A stretch of DNA of 42,016 nt, taken from positions 1 through 42,016 of the forward strand of contig JAFWYM010000011.1 in NCBI GenBank assembly GCA_017517705.1, in the 5' to 3' direction. The translations under genes and the position numbers were made by a program. This stretch comes from Alistipes sp. GTDB taxonomy: Bacteria > Bacteroidota > Bacteroidia > Bacteroidales > Rikenellaceae. The notes beneath the pieces are model-generated. The model did not search any database and had not been told where the DNA came from. It saw only the letters and a list, made by a program, of their open reading frames with translations. Shown here in pieces: positions 8,058 to 17,817 of the stretch (position 1 is its first letter; the number at the start of each line of letters is the position of its first letter).

Positions 8058-9110
8058 ATGATTCATAATATTAGGGCAATGAGGCACAGCACGACGCTCC
8101 TCACAACACCCTCGTCGATATTCGCGAGCCTCATCCGTGACCTCCATCGAGCACGTCGCAGCATCGATATGGAGTACTACATCTTCGAGGCAGACCGCAT
8201 AGGCAGTACCATTATCGACATCCTCACACGCAAGGCCCATCAGGGTGTTGTCGTGCGCCTGCTCATAGATGGCTATGGCTCGCGGAGGATGCCACACGCG
8301 ATGCTCGCGAGGTTGCTCGCTGCAGGTGTTAAAGTGCAACGCAACACTCTTCTTAGCCACAGCCGCAACCACCGTAAGATGGCCATCATAGACAAGAGCA
8401 TCGCGCACGTCGGTGGCGTAAACATCGCCGACCGCTACGTTGTGGGCAATGGCCTCGGCCTATGGCACGACGTCGAGCTGCGCTTCACAGGTGAGGCTGT
8501 GGCTACGCTCGCTATGCTCTTCGAGCACGACACTAATGTGGCTATGGGCAAGAGCATGGAGCCGCCGCATAGCCAAAAGAGACACGGCCTACAACTATAC
8601 TGGTCGGAGGCCGAGGGTGGCAAGGCAATAGGTAGACTGCTGAGCGATATTATCACCACGGCAGAGCAGAGCATAACCCTCACCACACCCTACTTTATGC
8701 CCCCGCGCGACACGCTCGAACTTCTCGCCGCAGCCGTAAGCCGTGGCGTGAGAGTCGAGGTCATCATCCCCGAGCGCTCCGACATCTGGGCTCTCGACGA
8801 GCTTACACGTCGCTTCGTGGCGCGTGCCGAGACTCGAGGCATAGAGCTGCGCATCCTCCGTGGCGCCTTTCTCCACGCCAAGCTCGCCCTCGTCGACCAT
8901 CGTCGCACCATCCTTGGCAGCGCCAACCTCGACGCCCGAAGCCTCCATATCAACCGCGAACTTATGCTCTCGACGTACGATCGTGGCGTTAGTCGCGCTG
9001 CCGAAAATTTCCTGCACGAGATGCGCTCCAAGAGCACCTCACCACGTCGTGACGACCTTCGTAGCGCCATCCCCGCCATCGTAACAAAGCTCCTCGAGCC
9101 TGTACTATAA
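8058..9110 (+). CDS. Phospholipase-D family cardiolipin synthase-like protein
   Basis: A protein of about 350 residues with two HxK(x)4D active-site motifs: H105-R-K107...D112 and H273-A-K275...D280. This is the cardiolipin synthase/phosphatidyltransferase arrangement, which joins two phosphatidyl groups or transfers one to a glycerol acceptor. Unlike the common ClsA type it has no N-terminal membrane helices and is about 130 residues shorter, so it resembles the ClsB/ClsC group. The frame can also begin at a TTG at 8052 or a later ATG at 8079; 8058 is a compromise. A weak TAGTTTTTG at 8046-8054 could be its -7 element. The exact lipid substrate is not known. Confidence 0.82.
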   Translation: MIHNIRAMRHSTTLLTTPSSIFASLIRDLHRARRSIDMEYYIFEADRIGSTIIDILTRKAHQGVVVRLLIDGYGSRRMPHAMLARLLAAGVKVQRNTLLSHSRNHRKMAIIDKSIAHVGGVNIADRYVVGNGLGLWHDVELRFTGEAVATLAMLFEHDTNVAMGKSMEPPHSQKRHGLQLYWSEAEGGKAIGRLLSDIITTAEQSITLTTPYFMPPRDTLELLAAAVSRGVRVEVIIPERSDIWALDELTRRFVARAETRGIELRILRGAFLHAKLALVDHRRTILGSANLDARSLHINRELMLSTYDRGVSRAAENFLHEMRSKSTSPRRDDLRSAIPAIVTKLLEPVL

Positions 9111-9182
9111 GGGGGCAAAGTGAAATTGTAAAAAAATTTAAAAATATTTGTGTTAAAACTTTCACACTCGGAAAATATTTCC

Positions 9183-9190
9183 TAACTTTG
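9183..9190 (+). promoter_or_regulatory. pckA promoter -7 element and long leader
   Basis: TAACTTTG at 9183-9190 is followed by a leader of about 155 bases before pckA. The leader starts with a small hairpin GCAAC/GTTGC (9190-9205) and a second GCGG/CCGC. The rest is G-rich with no riboswitch class that I recognise. A TTTC at 9159 is a weak -33. Confidence 0.55.
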
Positions 9191-9353
9191 CAACGTTTTT
9201 GTTGCGTCGCGGTACGATTCCGCACCTATCACAAAGGGGTGTGTGGGTGGTTATCCGAGGGCCGGAGGCACGTCGTGGCGATGGCCAAAGGCGTGGCAGG
9301 ACGAGAATAAAAGAGATGATGTGATTTTAATAATAAAACTTTAAGGTAAAATT

Positions 9354-10958
9354 ATGGCTACTATTGATTTGTCAAAGTACGGTATTACCGGTGTTGAGGA
9401 GGTTTTGTACAACCCCTCGTATGAGACATTGTTTGAGGAGGAGACCAAAGAGGGTCTCACTGGCTACGACAAGGGTGTCGTAACAGAGATGGGTGCTGTG
9501 AACGTGATGACAGGTGTTTACACTGGCCGTTCGCCCAAGGATAAGTTCTTCGTGATGGATGAGACTACGAAGGATACCATCTGGTGGACGTCGGAGGAGT
9601 ATAAGAACGACAACAAGCCTGTAACGAAGGAGACTTGGGCTGAGCTTAAGAAGCTCGCATCGAAGGAGCTCTCAAACAAGAAGCTCTACGTTATGGATAC
9701 CTTCTGTGGTGCCAACGAGAACTCACGCCTCAAGATTCGCTTCATCATGGAGGTGGCATGGCAGGCACACTTCGTAAAGAATATGTTTATCCGTCCCACA
9801 GAGGAGGAGCTTGCTAACTATGGCGAGCCCGACTTCGTGGTGCTCAACGCCTCAAAGGCTAAGGTTGAGAACTATAAGGAGCTCGGCCTCAACTCAGAGA
9901 CTGCCGTTGTGTTCAACCTCACTGAGAAGATGCAGGTGATCATCAACACATGGTATGGTGGTGAGATGAAGAAGGGTATGTTCTCATACATGAACTACCT
10001 CCTCCCCTTGCAGGGTATGGCCTCAATGCACTGCTCGGCAAATACCAACGAGAAGGGTGAGACAGCCATCTTCTTCGGCCTCTCGGGTACGGGTAAGACT
10101 ACCCTCTCGACAGACCCCAAGCGTCAGCTTATCGGTGACGACGAGCACGGCTGGGACGATGATGGCGTATTCAACTTCGAGGGTGGCTGCTACGCTAAGG
10201 TTATCAACCTCTCTAAGGAGAACGAGCCTGACATCTGGAACGCTATCCGTCGCGATGCTTTGCTCGAGAACGTAACGGTAGACGAGAACGGCAAGATCGA
10301 CTTCTCGGATAAGTCGGTAACGGAGAACACACGTGTGTCGTACCCCATCTACCACATCAACAACATCGTGAAGCCCGTATCTAAGGCTCCCGCAGCAAAG
10401 AAGGTTATCTTCCTCTCGGCTGATGCCTTCGGCGTGTTGCCTCCCGTATCGGTGCTCACACCCGAGCAGACGAAGTACTACTTCCTCTCAGGCTTTACCG
10501 CTAAGCTCGCAGGTACCGAGCGTGGCATCACCGAGCCTACACCTACATTCTCGGCATGCTTCGGCGCTGCCTTCCTCTCACTCCACCCCACAAAGTATGG
10601 CGAGGAGCTCGTTAAGAAGATGGAGGCATCGGGGGCTACTGCATACCTCGTGAACACAGGCTGGAATGGTACAGGCAAGCGTATATCTATCAAGGATACA
10701 CGTGGCATCATCGATGCTATCCTCGATGGCTCTATCGATAAGGCTGAGACCAAGCAGATTCCTATCTTCGACTTCAAGGTGCCCACATCACTCCCCGGTG
10801 TAGATCCCGCAATCCTTGATCCTCGTGACACTTATGCCGATGCAGCAGAGTGGAACACTAAGGCCGAGGATCTCGCAGGTCGCTTCATCAAGAACTTCGC
10901 GAAGTTCACCACCAACGAGGAGGGTAAGGCTCTTGTGGCTGCCGGCCCCCAGCTTTAA
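9354..10958 (+). CDS. pckA: Phosphoenolpyruvate carboxykinase (ATP)
   Basis: A 534-residue cytoplasmic enzyme interconverting oxaloacetate and PEP with ATP/ADP. In gut Bacteroidales it usually runs towards oxaloacetate, fixing CO2 on the way to succinate. The P-loop is G242-L-S-G-T-G-K248-T249, followed by the metal-binding [21 protein letters not shown] segment. The N-terminal GRSPKDKF motif binds substrate. The length and motifs are those of the ATP form, not the GTP form. The biased codon use fits high expression. A hairpin terminator at 10998-11046 and the 27-bp palindrome follow. Confidence 0.97.
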   Translation: MATIDLSKYGITGVEEVLYNPSYETLFEEETKEGLTGYDKGVVTEMGAVNVMTGVYTGRSPKDKFFVMDETTKDTIWWTSEEYKNDNKPVTKETWAELKKLASKELSNKKLYVMDTFCGANENSRLKIRFIMEVAWQAHFVKNMFIRPTEEELANYGEPDFVVLNASKAKVENYKELGLNSETAVVFNLTEKMQVIINTWYGGEMKKGMFSYMNYLLPLQGMASMHCSANTNEKGETAIFFGLSGTGKTTLSTDPKRQLIGDDEHGWDDDGVFNFEGGCYAKVINLSKENEPDIWNAIRRDALLENVTVDENGKIDFSDKSVTENTRVSYPIYHINNIVKPVSKAPAAKKVIFLSADAFGVLPPVSVLTPEQTKYYFLSGFTAKLAGTERGITEPTPTFSACFGAAFLSLHPTKYGEELVKKMEASGATAYLVNTGWNGTGKRISIKDTRGIIDAILDGSIDKAETKQIPIFDFKVPTSLPGVDPAILDPRDTYADAAEWNTKAEDLAGRFIKNFAKFTTNEEGKALVAAGPQL

Positions 10959-10997
10959 TTTCTTGTGATAGCGGCGCATTAGCGACGCTTCAATCAA

Positions 10998-11046
10998 AGC
11001 CATGAATGGAATGTACTTTAAGTACTATCCATCCATGGCTTTTTTA
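10998..11046 (+). terminator. pckA terminator
   Basis: A 13-bp stem with one mismatch (10998-11010 with 11028-11040) encloses an inner GTACTT/AAGTAC stem and is followed by a run of T. This is a standard intrinsic terminator just after pckA. Confidence 0.85.
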
Positions 11047-11062
11047 TGTCAGCGCCACGAGA

Positions 11063-11119
11063 GATTAAGTGGACTGGGGAGTATGGGTAAAATACCCATA
11101 CTCCCCAGTCCACTTAATC
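11063..11119. repeat. 27-bp perfect palindrome between pckA and the acyl-CoA ligase
   Basis: The arms 11063-11089 and 11093-11119 are perfect reverse complements around a 3-base AAA loop. The arms contain the unit GGGGAGTATGGGTA, which is also seen in G-rich repeats at 3552-3599 and 38944-38973. It lies between convergent genes and could end the minus-strand ligase transcript, but it lacks a clear T-run. Confidence 0.85.
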
Positions 11120-11141
11120 CTTAATCTTCCTATCACTGCGT

Positions 11142-13055
11142 CTATCCCAGCAGCTCCTTCAAAGCTGCGATATTACGCTCATTGTCTACGCTCTTACCCT
11201 CGGGCGTATAAGCGTGCTCGATGGCCGAGGCAAAGTGCTTCTCGACCTTATTACGCACAACCTTCATTGTGCTATTAACAAGACCGTTCTGCTCCGTGAA
11301 GGGCTCATTCGCCAAGGCTATGACCGCAGGTACCCAGCGGTCGGGGAACTCGTCGGCATAGATGCCTCCCGCGCGATACTTAGCAACCTCCTCGGCAACA
11401 ATCTTCGCTGCCGCCCTATATCGCTCCTCGCCCTTCAAGTCCATCTCGTCGAGGCGCTGGTTGAGGCGCTCCTTAGAGGCTACAACAAGGGCGATAGTAT
11501 AGGGGTTTTGGTTGTTGTAGACGATAACCTGATCGATATATGGCGATTTGTCGACCATAGCCTCCTCCATACCCTCGGGGCTATACTTCTCGCCGTCGCT
11601 CGATATGAGAAGGCTCTTAAAGCGGCCAAGGACGTAGAGGAAGTTATCCTTAGACATATATCCCATATCTCCAGTATGCAACCAGCCGTCGCGTACCGTG
11701 TCGGCCGTAGACTCCGGATTCTTCCAATAGCCCGCCATCACGTTCTCACCCTTGATGACAATCTCGCCCTTCTGTCCTGTGGGTAACTCGCGCCCCTCCT
11801 CATCGAGAATCTTTATCTCCAACGGCTGCACCAAGCGACCGGATGAACCGAAGCGGTGGTTGCGCTTCGTGGGGGCATTTGTTGAGATTACGGGGGTAGC
11901 CTCCGAGAGGCCATAGCCTTGGAACATAGGGATGCCTATGGCGTAGAAGAAGCGCTGAAGCTCGCTGTCGAGGAGCGCACCACCACCGATGAAGAACTGC
12001 AATTCGCCACCGAAGGCTACGCGCACCTTGCTATACAATATCTTGTCGAAGAGCGCCACGGCGGGCTTCAACATACATCGCCAGCCGCGTCCCTTCGTGT
12101 AGCCATCGGCCTGATAGGCATACGACGTGCGTAGCGCGAGGTTGAACAAGCGCTCCGTAGTCTTGCCCTTCTTGCGTATGGTTGTCTCGATGCTCTTGCG
12201 GAAGTTCTTGGCAAGGGCGGGCACCGAGAGTAAGAAGTGGGGACGTACCTCCTTGATATTTATAGGTATATTCTTGAGTGTCTCCATAGGCGTGCGACCC
12301 ACCTCCGTCGTAGCCACCGAAGCACCGCAGGCAATCATGATATAGAAGCCTACGACGTGTGCAAAGCAGTGGTCGAGGGGGAGGATTATGAGTGTACGCC
12401 ACGTGGAGGGTATAGATACGACAGAGAGCGCCTGCTCCACGTTGGCCGTATAGTTGCGGTGTGTGAGCACCACGCCCTTGGGGTCGGCCGTAGTACCCGA
12501 GGTATAGGTTATGGTAGCTATATCGTTGTTCTGAAGGCACTGACCTATGGCAAGAAATTCATCTCTATGCTCTACAAGATAGCCTTCGCCCATCGTCTCC
12601 AGCGCCTCGAGCGACATCTCGCCCTCCGCAAGGCCGCCATCCACATCGCCCCATACAACGATATGTTTAAGGTCGGCAAGTTCAGCGACGATATTACGTA
12701 TCTTCCTCAACTGATGCTTCGACACGAAGATGAGCTTGGCATCGGAGTGGCGCAGGCGGAAGAGGAGGTCGTTAGACTCCTCAAGCTTGATAGAGAGGGG
12801 CACGCTTATGGCTCCTGCGTAGAGGAGGCCGAGCTCCGAGATTATCCAGTTGTTGCAGCCCTCGGCCAGAATCGACACCCTATCGCCACGCTCTATGCCC
12901 AAAGCTCTAAGGCCCGCACCTATCTTTAGCGCACGGCGCTTTGTCTCGTCGTATGTCGTGGGCTCAAACTTACCATTATGCTTCTCCAGAAGGAACTCCT
13001 TGGTTCCATACTTCACTACCGACTCCTCAAAGAGGTCTATAATTGTACGTTTCAT
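11142..13055 (-). CDS. AMP-forming long-chain acyl-CoA ligase
   Basis: A 637-residue adenylate-forming enzyme, most likely activating fatty acids to acyl-CoA (FadD/FACL type) at the inner face of the membrane. The AMP-binding P-loop TSGTTADPKG is at residues 185-194. GYGLSEATPVIS and the WLHTGDMGYMSKDNFLYVLGRFKSLL region supply the later ATP- and hinge-binding motifs. The length fits the bacterial long-chain ligase/AMP-dependent synthetase group. A -7 element at 13082-13089 gives a short leader. The acyl chain it prefers cannot be read from the sequence. Confidence 0.9.
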   Translation of the reverse strand: MKRTIIDLFEESVVKYGTKEFLLEKHNGKFEPTTYDETKRRALKIGAGLRALGIERGDRVSILAEGCNNWIISELGLLYAGAISVPLSIKLEESNDLLFRLRHSDAKLIFVSKHQLRKIRNIVAELADLKHIVVWGDVDGGLAEGEMSLEALETMGEGYLVEHRDEFLAIGQCLQNNDIATITYTSGTTADPKGVVLTHRNYTANVEQALSVVSIPSTWRTLIILPLDHCFAHVVGFYIMIACGASVATTEVGRTPMETLKNIPINIKEVRPHFLLSVPALAKNFRKSIETTIRKKGKTTERLFNLALRTSYAYQADGYTKGRGWRCMLKPAVALFDKILYSKVRVAFGGELQFFIGGGALLDSELQRFFYAIGIPMFQGYGLSEATPVISTNAPTKRNHRFGSSGRLVQPLEIKILDEEGRELPTGQKGEIVIKGENVMAGYWKNPESTADTVRDGWLHTGDMGYMSKDNFLYVLGRFKSLLISSDGEKYSPEGMEEAMVDKSPYIDQVIVYNNQNPYTIALVVASKERLNQRLDEMDLKGEERYRAAAKIVAEEVAKYRAGGIYADEFPDRWVPAVIALANEPFTEQNGLVNSTMKVVRNKVEKHFASAIEHAYTPEGKSVDNERNIAALKELLG

Positions 13056-13081
13056 TATCTATAGTGTTTTTATGTTTTTCG

Positions 13082-13089
13082 CAAAGATA
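13082..13089 (-). promoter_or_regulatory. -7 element of the acyl-CoA ligase gene
   Basis: CAAAGATA on the plus strand reads TATCTTTG on the minus strand, about 27 bases before the start codon. The -33 is not convincing. Confidence 0.5.
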
Positions 13090-13114
13090 CGAATTAAACT
13101 ACCAATTATATAAA

Positions 13115-13139
13115 AGAGAGCCCTAAAAAGAGCTCTCTC
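13115..13139 (-). terminator. Probable terminator of the glycogen enzyme gene
   Basis: A 7-bp stem AGAGAGC/GCTCTCT with an A-rich loop lies about 25 bases after the stop of the minus-strand glycogen enzyme gene and ahead of the ligase promoter. Confidence 0.55.
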
Positions 13140-13163
13140 TGTCAACATTGTTATACTTTTAAC

Positions 13164-16100
13164 CTATGCCCACTTAACGAGAGCGAAGTCCATACGGTGC
13201 TCGAGTTTGTCGTTTGTCGGGAACACACGCATAGCCACGTCGAACATACCCGTATGCTCGGGGGTGTAGTCCAAGGCGAGCGTTACGGTGTTACCCTCCG
13301 TAGCAACAACCTCCAAGCGGCGTGTCTCGATGACATTAGCAGCCTGGCCTGCCTCAATCTGCGTAGCCACAACCAACTCAGCACCTATATCCTCCTTCTG
13401 TAGGCCTGCGAGGTCGAGGGTAAGCTCGAAGTGGTACTTCTTACCTACGTAGATAGCCTCCGACTCAATCTCGGCACGCTTAACATCGAGGATGGCTACA
13501 TTATCCCACGCAGCCGACACCTTACGCTTCCAAGCAGCAATCTCGCGAGCCATCATGTAGTTGTTCTCGAGCATCATACCCTTGCGCACTGCAAGCTTAT
13601 TGTAGAAGCGCTCCTCGTAGTCTATAAGCATACGGTTTGTAGTGAAGTTCGAAGCGATATCCGCAACGCACTTCTTAACCGAGTTAACCCAGCGGTGAGG
13701 TACGCCATCCTCGGCACGGTCGTAGTACAAGGGTACGATCTGCTCCTCGATGGTGTTGTATATCATCTCGGCATCAAGCTCATCCTGGAAGCGCTGGTCG
13801 GCATAGGTACGCTCCATAGGAAGCATCCAGCCGGCACCCTCCTTGTAGCCCTCGACCCACCAGCCGTCGAGCACAGAGAACTGCATAACGCCATTCATCA
13901 CACACTTCTCGCCCGAGGTACCCGAAGCCTCAAGAGGACGGGTAGGCGTATTGAGCCATACGTCGACACCCTGAACCATACGGCGGGCAAGCTCCATATC
14001 GTAGTTCTGCAAGAATACAATCTTACCTACGAACTCGGGCATTGCCGACACCTCGACGATGCGCTTGATGAGATCCTGACCCGGCTTATCGTTGGGGTGA
14101 GCCTTACCTGCGAAGATGAACTGCACGGGGCGCTCCTTGTTGTTTACCAATGCTGAGAGACGCTCGAGGTTGGTAAACAATAGGTATGCACGCTTATACG
14201 TAGCGAAGCGACGTGCGAAGCCGATAGTGAGCACATCGGGCTTAATGCTCTCGACAACCTGCACCATCTGGCGAGGTGACTGCAGGCGTACCTGCGTAGG
14301 ATCGCTATAGCGCTTGCGGATGGTCTTTATAAGGCGCTCCTTGAGGAACATACGCTCCTGCCAGAGCTCCGTATCGTCGATCTTATGTACGTTCTGCCAC
14401 TCGGGGATGTTGTAGGTGTGACCCTCGAAGGCCTTGCCGAAGTACTTGGCATACAAGCGGCGAAGGTTAGATGCCACCCACGTGGGGAAGTGAACGCCGT
14501 TTGTCACATAGCCTATGTGAAGCTCATTCTTGAAGTAGCCGGGCCACATATTACCGAGGATATCCTTCGACACCTCGCCATGGAGCCACGACACGCCGTT
14601 AACCTCCTGCGAGAGGTTACATGCGAGTACCGACATCGAGAACTTCTCGTTGGGGTCGTTGGGATTTGTCTTACCGAGGTTGATAAACTGATCCCAGGTG
14701 ATGCCCAAAACATCGGGATAGTGCGACATATACTGACGTATCATCGACTCAGGGAAGGCATCGTGACCTGCAGGCACGGGGGTGTGCGTCGTGAACAACG
14801 ACGACGAGCGGATAACCTCCATAGCCTCCGAGAACGAAAGGTGCTTCTTAGCAATGAGGTTGCGTATGCGCTCGATGCCGATGAATGCGGCATGACCCTC
14901 GTTGCAGTGGTATACCTGCTGCTTGATACCCATCTTCACCAGAGCACGGATACCACCTACACCCAACAATATCTCCTGCTTCAAGCGGTTCTCCCAGTCG
15001 CCACCATAGAGGTAGTATGTAACCTGGCGATCCTCCTCGAGGTTTGCCTCATAGTCGGCATCCAAGAGGTAGAGGTCTGTACGACCTACCTGACACTTCC
15101 ATACGCGAGCTGAGAGCGTACGACCGGGGAGTGCCACCTGCGTAGTAATCCAGTTACCAAACTCGTCACGCACGGGAGCAATGGGGAGCTTAAAGAAGTT
15201 CTGTGCCTCGTACGTAGCCTCCTGAGCACCCTGTGCCGAGAGACGCTGAGTGAAATAACCGTAACGGTACAAGAGACCTACGGCAACCATAGGCACGTTA
15301 CGATCTGATGCCTCCTTGAGGTAGTCACCTGCCAAGATACCGAGACCGCCAGAGTATATCTTCAACGACGAGTGCAAGCCATACTCCATAGAGAAGTATG
15401 CCACCTTAGCATGCTCGGGCGAGGGCTTCTCGCTCATATATTCGGTGAACTCCTTATACACAGCATCCATACGCTTGAGGAACGCCTTATCGGCACAGAG
15501 CTCATCGCAGCGCGACGCTGAGAGCTTATCCAACAGAGCGATAGGATTGCGGTCAACCTTTACCCAGAGCTCCTCGTCTACCGACTCGAAGAGGTCGCGA
15601 GCAGCTACCGTCCAGCACCACCATAGGTTGCGCGAGAGCTCCTCCAGAGGCTTCAAACGCTCAGGGATACCCTTCTCCACCATCATGCGGTGCCATGAGG
15701 GGCGATTCGATGTGAGCTGCTGACGCACGAAGTTAATCTGCTCGGCACGGTCACCACCATCGATAAGCACACGGTTGGTGCGCGACACAGAGTTATCCAG
15801 CGCCTCCTCGTATGCCTGCTTATACTCGTTGAAGAGCTTCTTCCAGAGGGCTGTCGACGATACCTCCTGCGCTGCCTCGCGTGCCTCGGCCATAGCCTCA
15901 GCATCCATATCGATATACTTCTTAATCACCTCAGTGATCTGAAGTACAACCTCACGCTCGTTGTAGTCGTCGCGACGTACGATGTCTACGCCCTCATGGT
16001 TAGAGTGCTTAGCCACCCACATACCGAAGCCCGCGAGCGTCGTTGTTACCGTAGGCACACCGTAGGCTACCGACTCAAGCGGCGTGTAGCCCCAAGGCTC

Positions 16101-17411
16101 GTAGTACGACGCAAAGACCGTGAGATCCACGCCTGCCAACATATCGTAGTAGGGCATATTGAAGATGCCATCGTGACCATTGAGGTATGTAGGTACAAAC
16201 AATACCTTAACCTTCGATGCCGAAGTCGAGAGAATGCTACCCTCGATGCTCTGCGACACGAGATCCCACGCCTCCGACTCGAGGTAGTGTGTGAGATAGC
16301 GCTTCTGTGCGGGGTCGATGGCCGACTCCTTGTTCTCAAGGTGATGTATAAGATCCTGACGAGCACCTACCGTAGCTGCGGGAACGGCAACAACGGCCAA
16401 GATGTCGCGCTCAGCGTTCGATGCTGCAAGCTGCTTCAACGACTCGAGGAACACGTCGATACCCTTGTTGCGATACTCGTAACGACCACTTGTAGCCACA
16501 ATAAGAGGCTCACCGCGGAACTCATAGCCCCATGTAGCCTCTGCCACCTCGATAATCTTCTTACGTGCCGCGGCACGCTTCTCGGCGAGCTGCTCGCCTA
16601 CGGGCACAAAGCCATTCTCGAAGCCGTTGGGCGTAATGCGCGTAACCTCACGGCCGAGCAGATACTTACACTCGTTGGCCGTGATGTCACTTACGGTGAG
16701 GAAGGCATCGGCGAAAGTTGCTGCCGACTTCTCCAACGAGTGCTTTGCCGTCACGTTGAACTGACGTGCAAGCTCATCGGCATTGAACTTGTGAAGGTCG
16801 TTATATAGGGGCAGGCGGTTGCCGGCAATCGAGCGACCGATAACCGTCGCGTGTGTCGAGAATACGGTAGCCACATAGGGTGCATTGTCGCGCAAGTAGA
16901 GCGAGCCTGCTGCCGCCATCCACTCGTGGAAGTGGGCCACAACCTTATCCGTAGGCGCACACATCTGCTCTACGAACGATGCGATAACCACACCGGCAGC
17001 GTGACCAAAGAGCACGGGCTCGACATAGTCCCACTGACCCGAGAGCGAGTCTACGTGGTACGACTCCCACAACTGCTTAAGAATCTCATCCTTCTCGCGT
17101 ATGAACGACTTAAAGTCGATAAGTATGGCTATAGGGCTGCTCTCGATGTTCCAGCGACCGATGCGTACACGCACACCGCGGTCATTGTAGAGCGACTGGC
17201 GCCATGCAGCCATAAGCGTATTGTCCTCCTTAAATTCGGGATTTGCAGCATCCTGAGAGAAGTCGGGGCCGATGGTGATATACTTGTCGCCCAGCATCTT
17301 CTTTACGGTAGGAGCCTTCGATGCGATGACCGTATGAATGCCACCCACCTTGTTGCACACCTCCCAACTCACCTCAAACAGATGGTCGGGGGTTAGATTT
17401 ACAGTACTCAT
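13164..17411 (-). CDS. Glycogen synthase (GT3-like) / alpha-glucan phosphorylase (GT35) fusion
   Basis: A 1415-residue two-domain enzyme. The N-terminal part (about 1-560) resembles eukaryote-type GT3 glycogen synthase, with the opening pattern FEVSWEVCNKVGGIHTVI at residues 13-30 and the donor-site segment EPWGYTPLESVAYGVPTVTT. The C-terminal part (about 570-1415) is a GT35 phosphorylase of the short bacterial type. It shows VAYFSMEYGLHSSLKIYSGG, the CNEGHAAF segment, and EASGTSGEKCVMNG near residue 1160, where the lysine should bind pyridoxal phosphate. One chain would therefore both build and break down glycogen. Such fusions are known in Bacteroidetes. A -7 element at 17514-17521 gives a leader of about 95 bases. 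Confidence 0.92.
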   Translation of the reverse strand: MSTVNLTPDHLFEVSWEVCNKVGGIHTVIASKAPTVKKMLGDKYITIGPDFSQDAANPEFKEDNTLMAAWRQSLYNDRGVRVRIGRWNIESSPIAILIDFKSFIREKDEILKQLWESYHVDSLSGQWDYVEPVLFGHAAGVVIASFVEQMCAPTDKVVAHFHEWMAAAGSLYLRDNAPYVATVFSTHATVIGRSIAGNRLPLYNDLHKFNADELARQFNVTAKHSLEKSAATFADAFLTVSDITANECKYLLGREVTRITPNGFENGFVPVGEQLAEKRAAARKKIIEVAEATWGYEFRGEPLIVATSGRYEYRNKGIDVFLESLKQLAASNAERDILAVVAVPAATVGARQDLIHHLENKESAIDPAQKRYLTHYLESEAWDLVSQSIEGSILSTSASKVKVLFVPTYLNGHDGIFNMPYYDMLAGVDLTVFASYYEPWGYTPLESVAYGVPTVTTTLAGFGMWVAKHSNHEGVDIVRRDDYNEREVVLQITEVIKKYIDMDAEAMAEAREAAQEVSSTALWKKLFNEYKQAYEEALDNSVSRTNRVLIDGGDRAEQINFVRQQLTSNRPSWHRMMVEKGIPERLKPLEELSRNLWWCWTVAARDLFESVDEELWVKVDRNPIALLDKLSASRCDELCADKAFLKRMDAVYKEFTEYMSEKPSPEHAKVAYFSMEYGLHSSLKIYSGGLGILAGDYLKEASDRNVPMVAVGLLYRYGYFTQRLSAQGAQEATYEAQNFFKLPIAPVRDEFGNWITTQVALPGRTLSARVWKCQVGRTDLYLLDADYEANLEEDRQVTYYLYGGDWENRLKQEILLGVGGIRALVKMGIKQQVYHCNEGHAAFIGIERIRNLIAKKHLSFSEAMEVIRSSSLFTTHTPVPAGHDAFPESMIRQYMSHYPDVLGITWDQFINLGKTNPNDPNEKFSMSVLACNLSQEVNGVSWLHGEVSKDILGNMWPGYFKNELHIGYVTNGVHFPTWVASNLRRLYAKYFGKAFEGHTYNIPEWQNVHKIDDTELWQERMFLKERLIKTIRKRYSDPTQVRLQSPRQMVQVVESIKPDVLTIGFARRFATYKRAYLLFTNLERLSALVNNKERPVQFIFAGKAHPNDKPGQDLIKRIVEVSAMPEFVGKIVFLQNYDMELARRMVQGVDVWLNTPTRPLEASGTSGEKCVMNGVMQFSVLDGWWVEGYKEGAGWMLPMERTYADQRFQDELDAEMIYNTIEEQIVPLYYDRAEDGVPHRWVNSVKKCVADIASNFTTNRMLIDYEERFYNKLAVRKGMMLENNYMMAREIAAWKRKVSAAWDNVAILDVKRAEIESEAIYVGKKYHFELTLDLAGLQKEDIGAELVVATQIEAGQAANVIETRRLEVVATEGNTVTLALDYTPEHTGMFDVAMRVFPTNDKLEHRMDFALVKWA

Positions 17412-17513
17412 ATTCGTCTTATTATAATAGTATTTTCCAACTCTTTAGTAGTGTCCGTGCCACATCGGCTGTAAGTATCTATAGTTCACGTCCGAAAATA
17501 GCATATCACGGTG

Positions 17514-17521
17514 CAAAGTTA
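17514..17521 (-). promoter_or_regulatory. -7 element of the glycogen enzyme gene
   Basis: CAAAGTTA reads TAACTTTG on the minus strand. Transcription would begin near 17507, about 95 bases before the start codon. No clear -33 is seen in the AT-rich DNA upstream. Confidence 0.5.
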
Positions 17522-17610
17522 ACACAATTATTTAATTACGGGAAATAATTTTAAATTATTTTAATAAATGGCATTGTTATATCTCCGAATGGTAGTTTTT
17601 CAGACCTGAG

Positions 17611-17768
17611 TGGTAAGAATTACAAGACAGGGAGTCAACTTTCGCAACGTCCCTAAGCTAAACAAGGAGACTAAGAGATTGGCGAAGATCATATCTCTCG
17701 ACACCACATTTCGCCACCACTTAGTCTCTTTGTCGCTTAACTCCCAAACCGCATTTGGAGCGTCACCA
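17611..17768. repeat. Long imperfect inverted repeat after prfC
   Basis: The 405-base gap between the glycogen enzyme gene and prfC holds no supported gene. Its centre can fold into a long imperfect hairpin. The pairings are GTGGT/ACCAC outermost, then GGGAGT (17630-17635)/ACTCCC (17740-17745), CAAGGAGACTAA (17663-17674)/TTAGTCTCTTTG (17721-17732) and TGGCGAA/TTCGCCA near the tip. It could be a prfC terminator, a small RNA or the relic of a mobile hairpin element. No T-run directly follows on the minus strand. Confidence 0.5.
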
Positions 17769-17817
17769 CGGAATCACACACAAGACCCAAGGTACTACGC
17801 TCAAGAGATACTCCAAT

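Noticed and set aside
9190-9353. Riboswitch in the pckA leader
   Set aside because: Only small hairpins are visible, and no known aptamer core could be recognised.
13431-16808. Long plus-strand open frames (241-270 codons) opposite the glycogen enzyme gene
   Set aside because: They mirror the strongly coding minus frame, have no recognisable motifs, and their His/Arg/Leu-rich composition is typical of antisense shadows of GC-biased genes.
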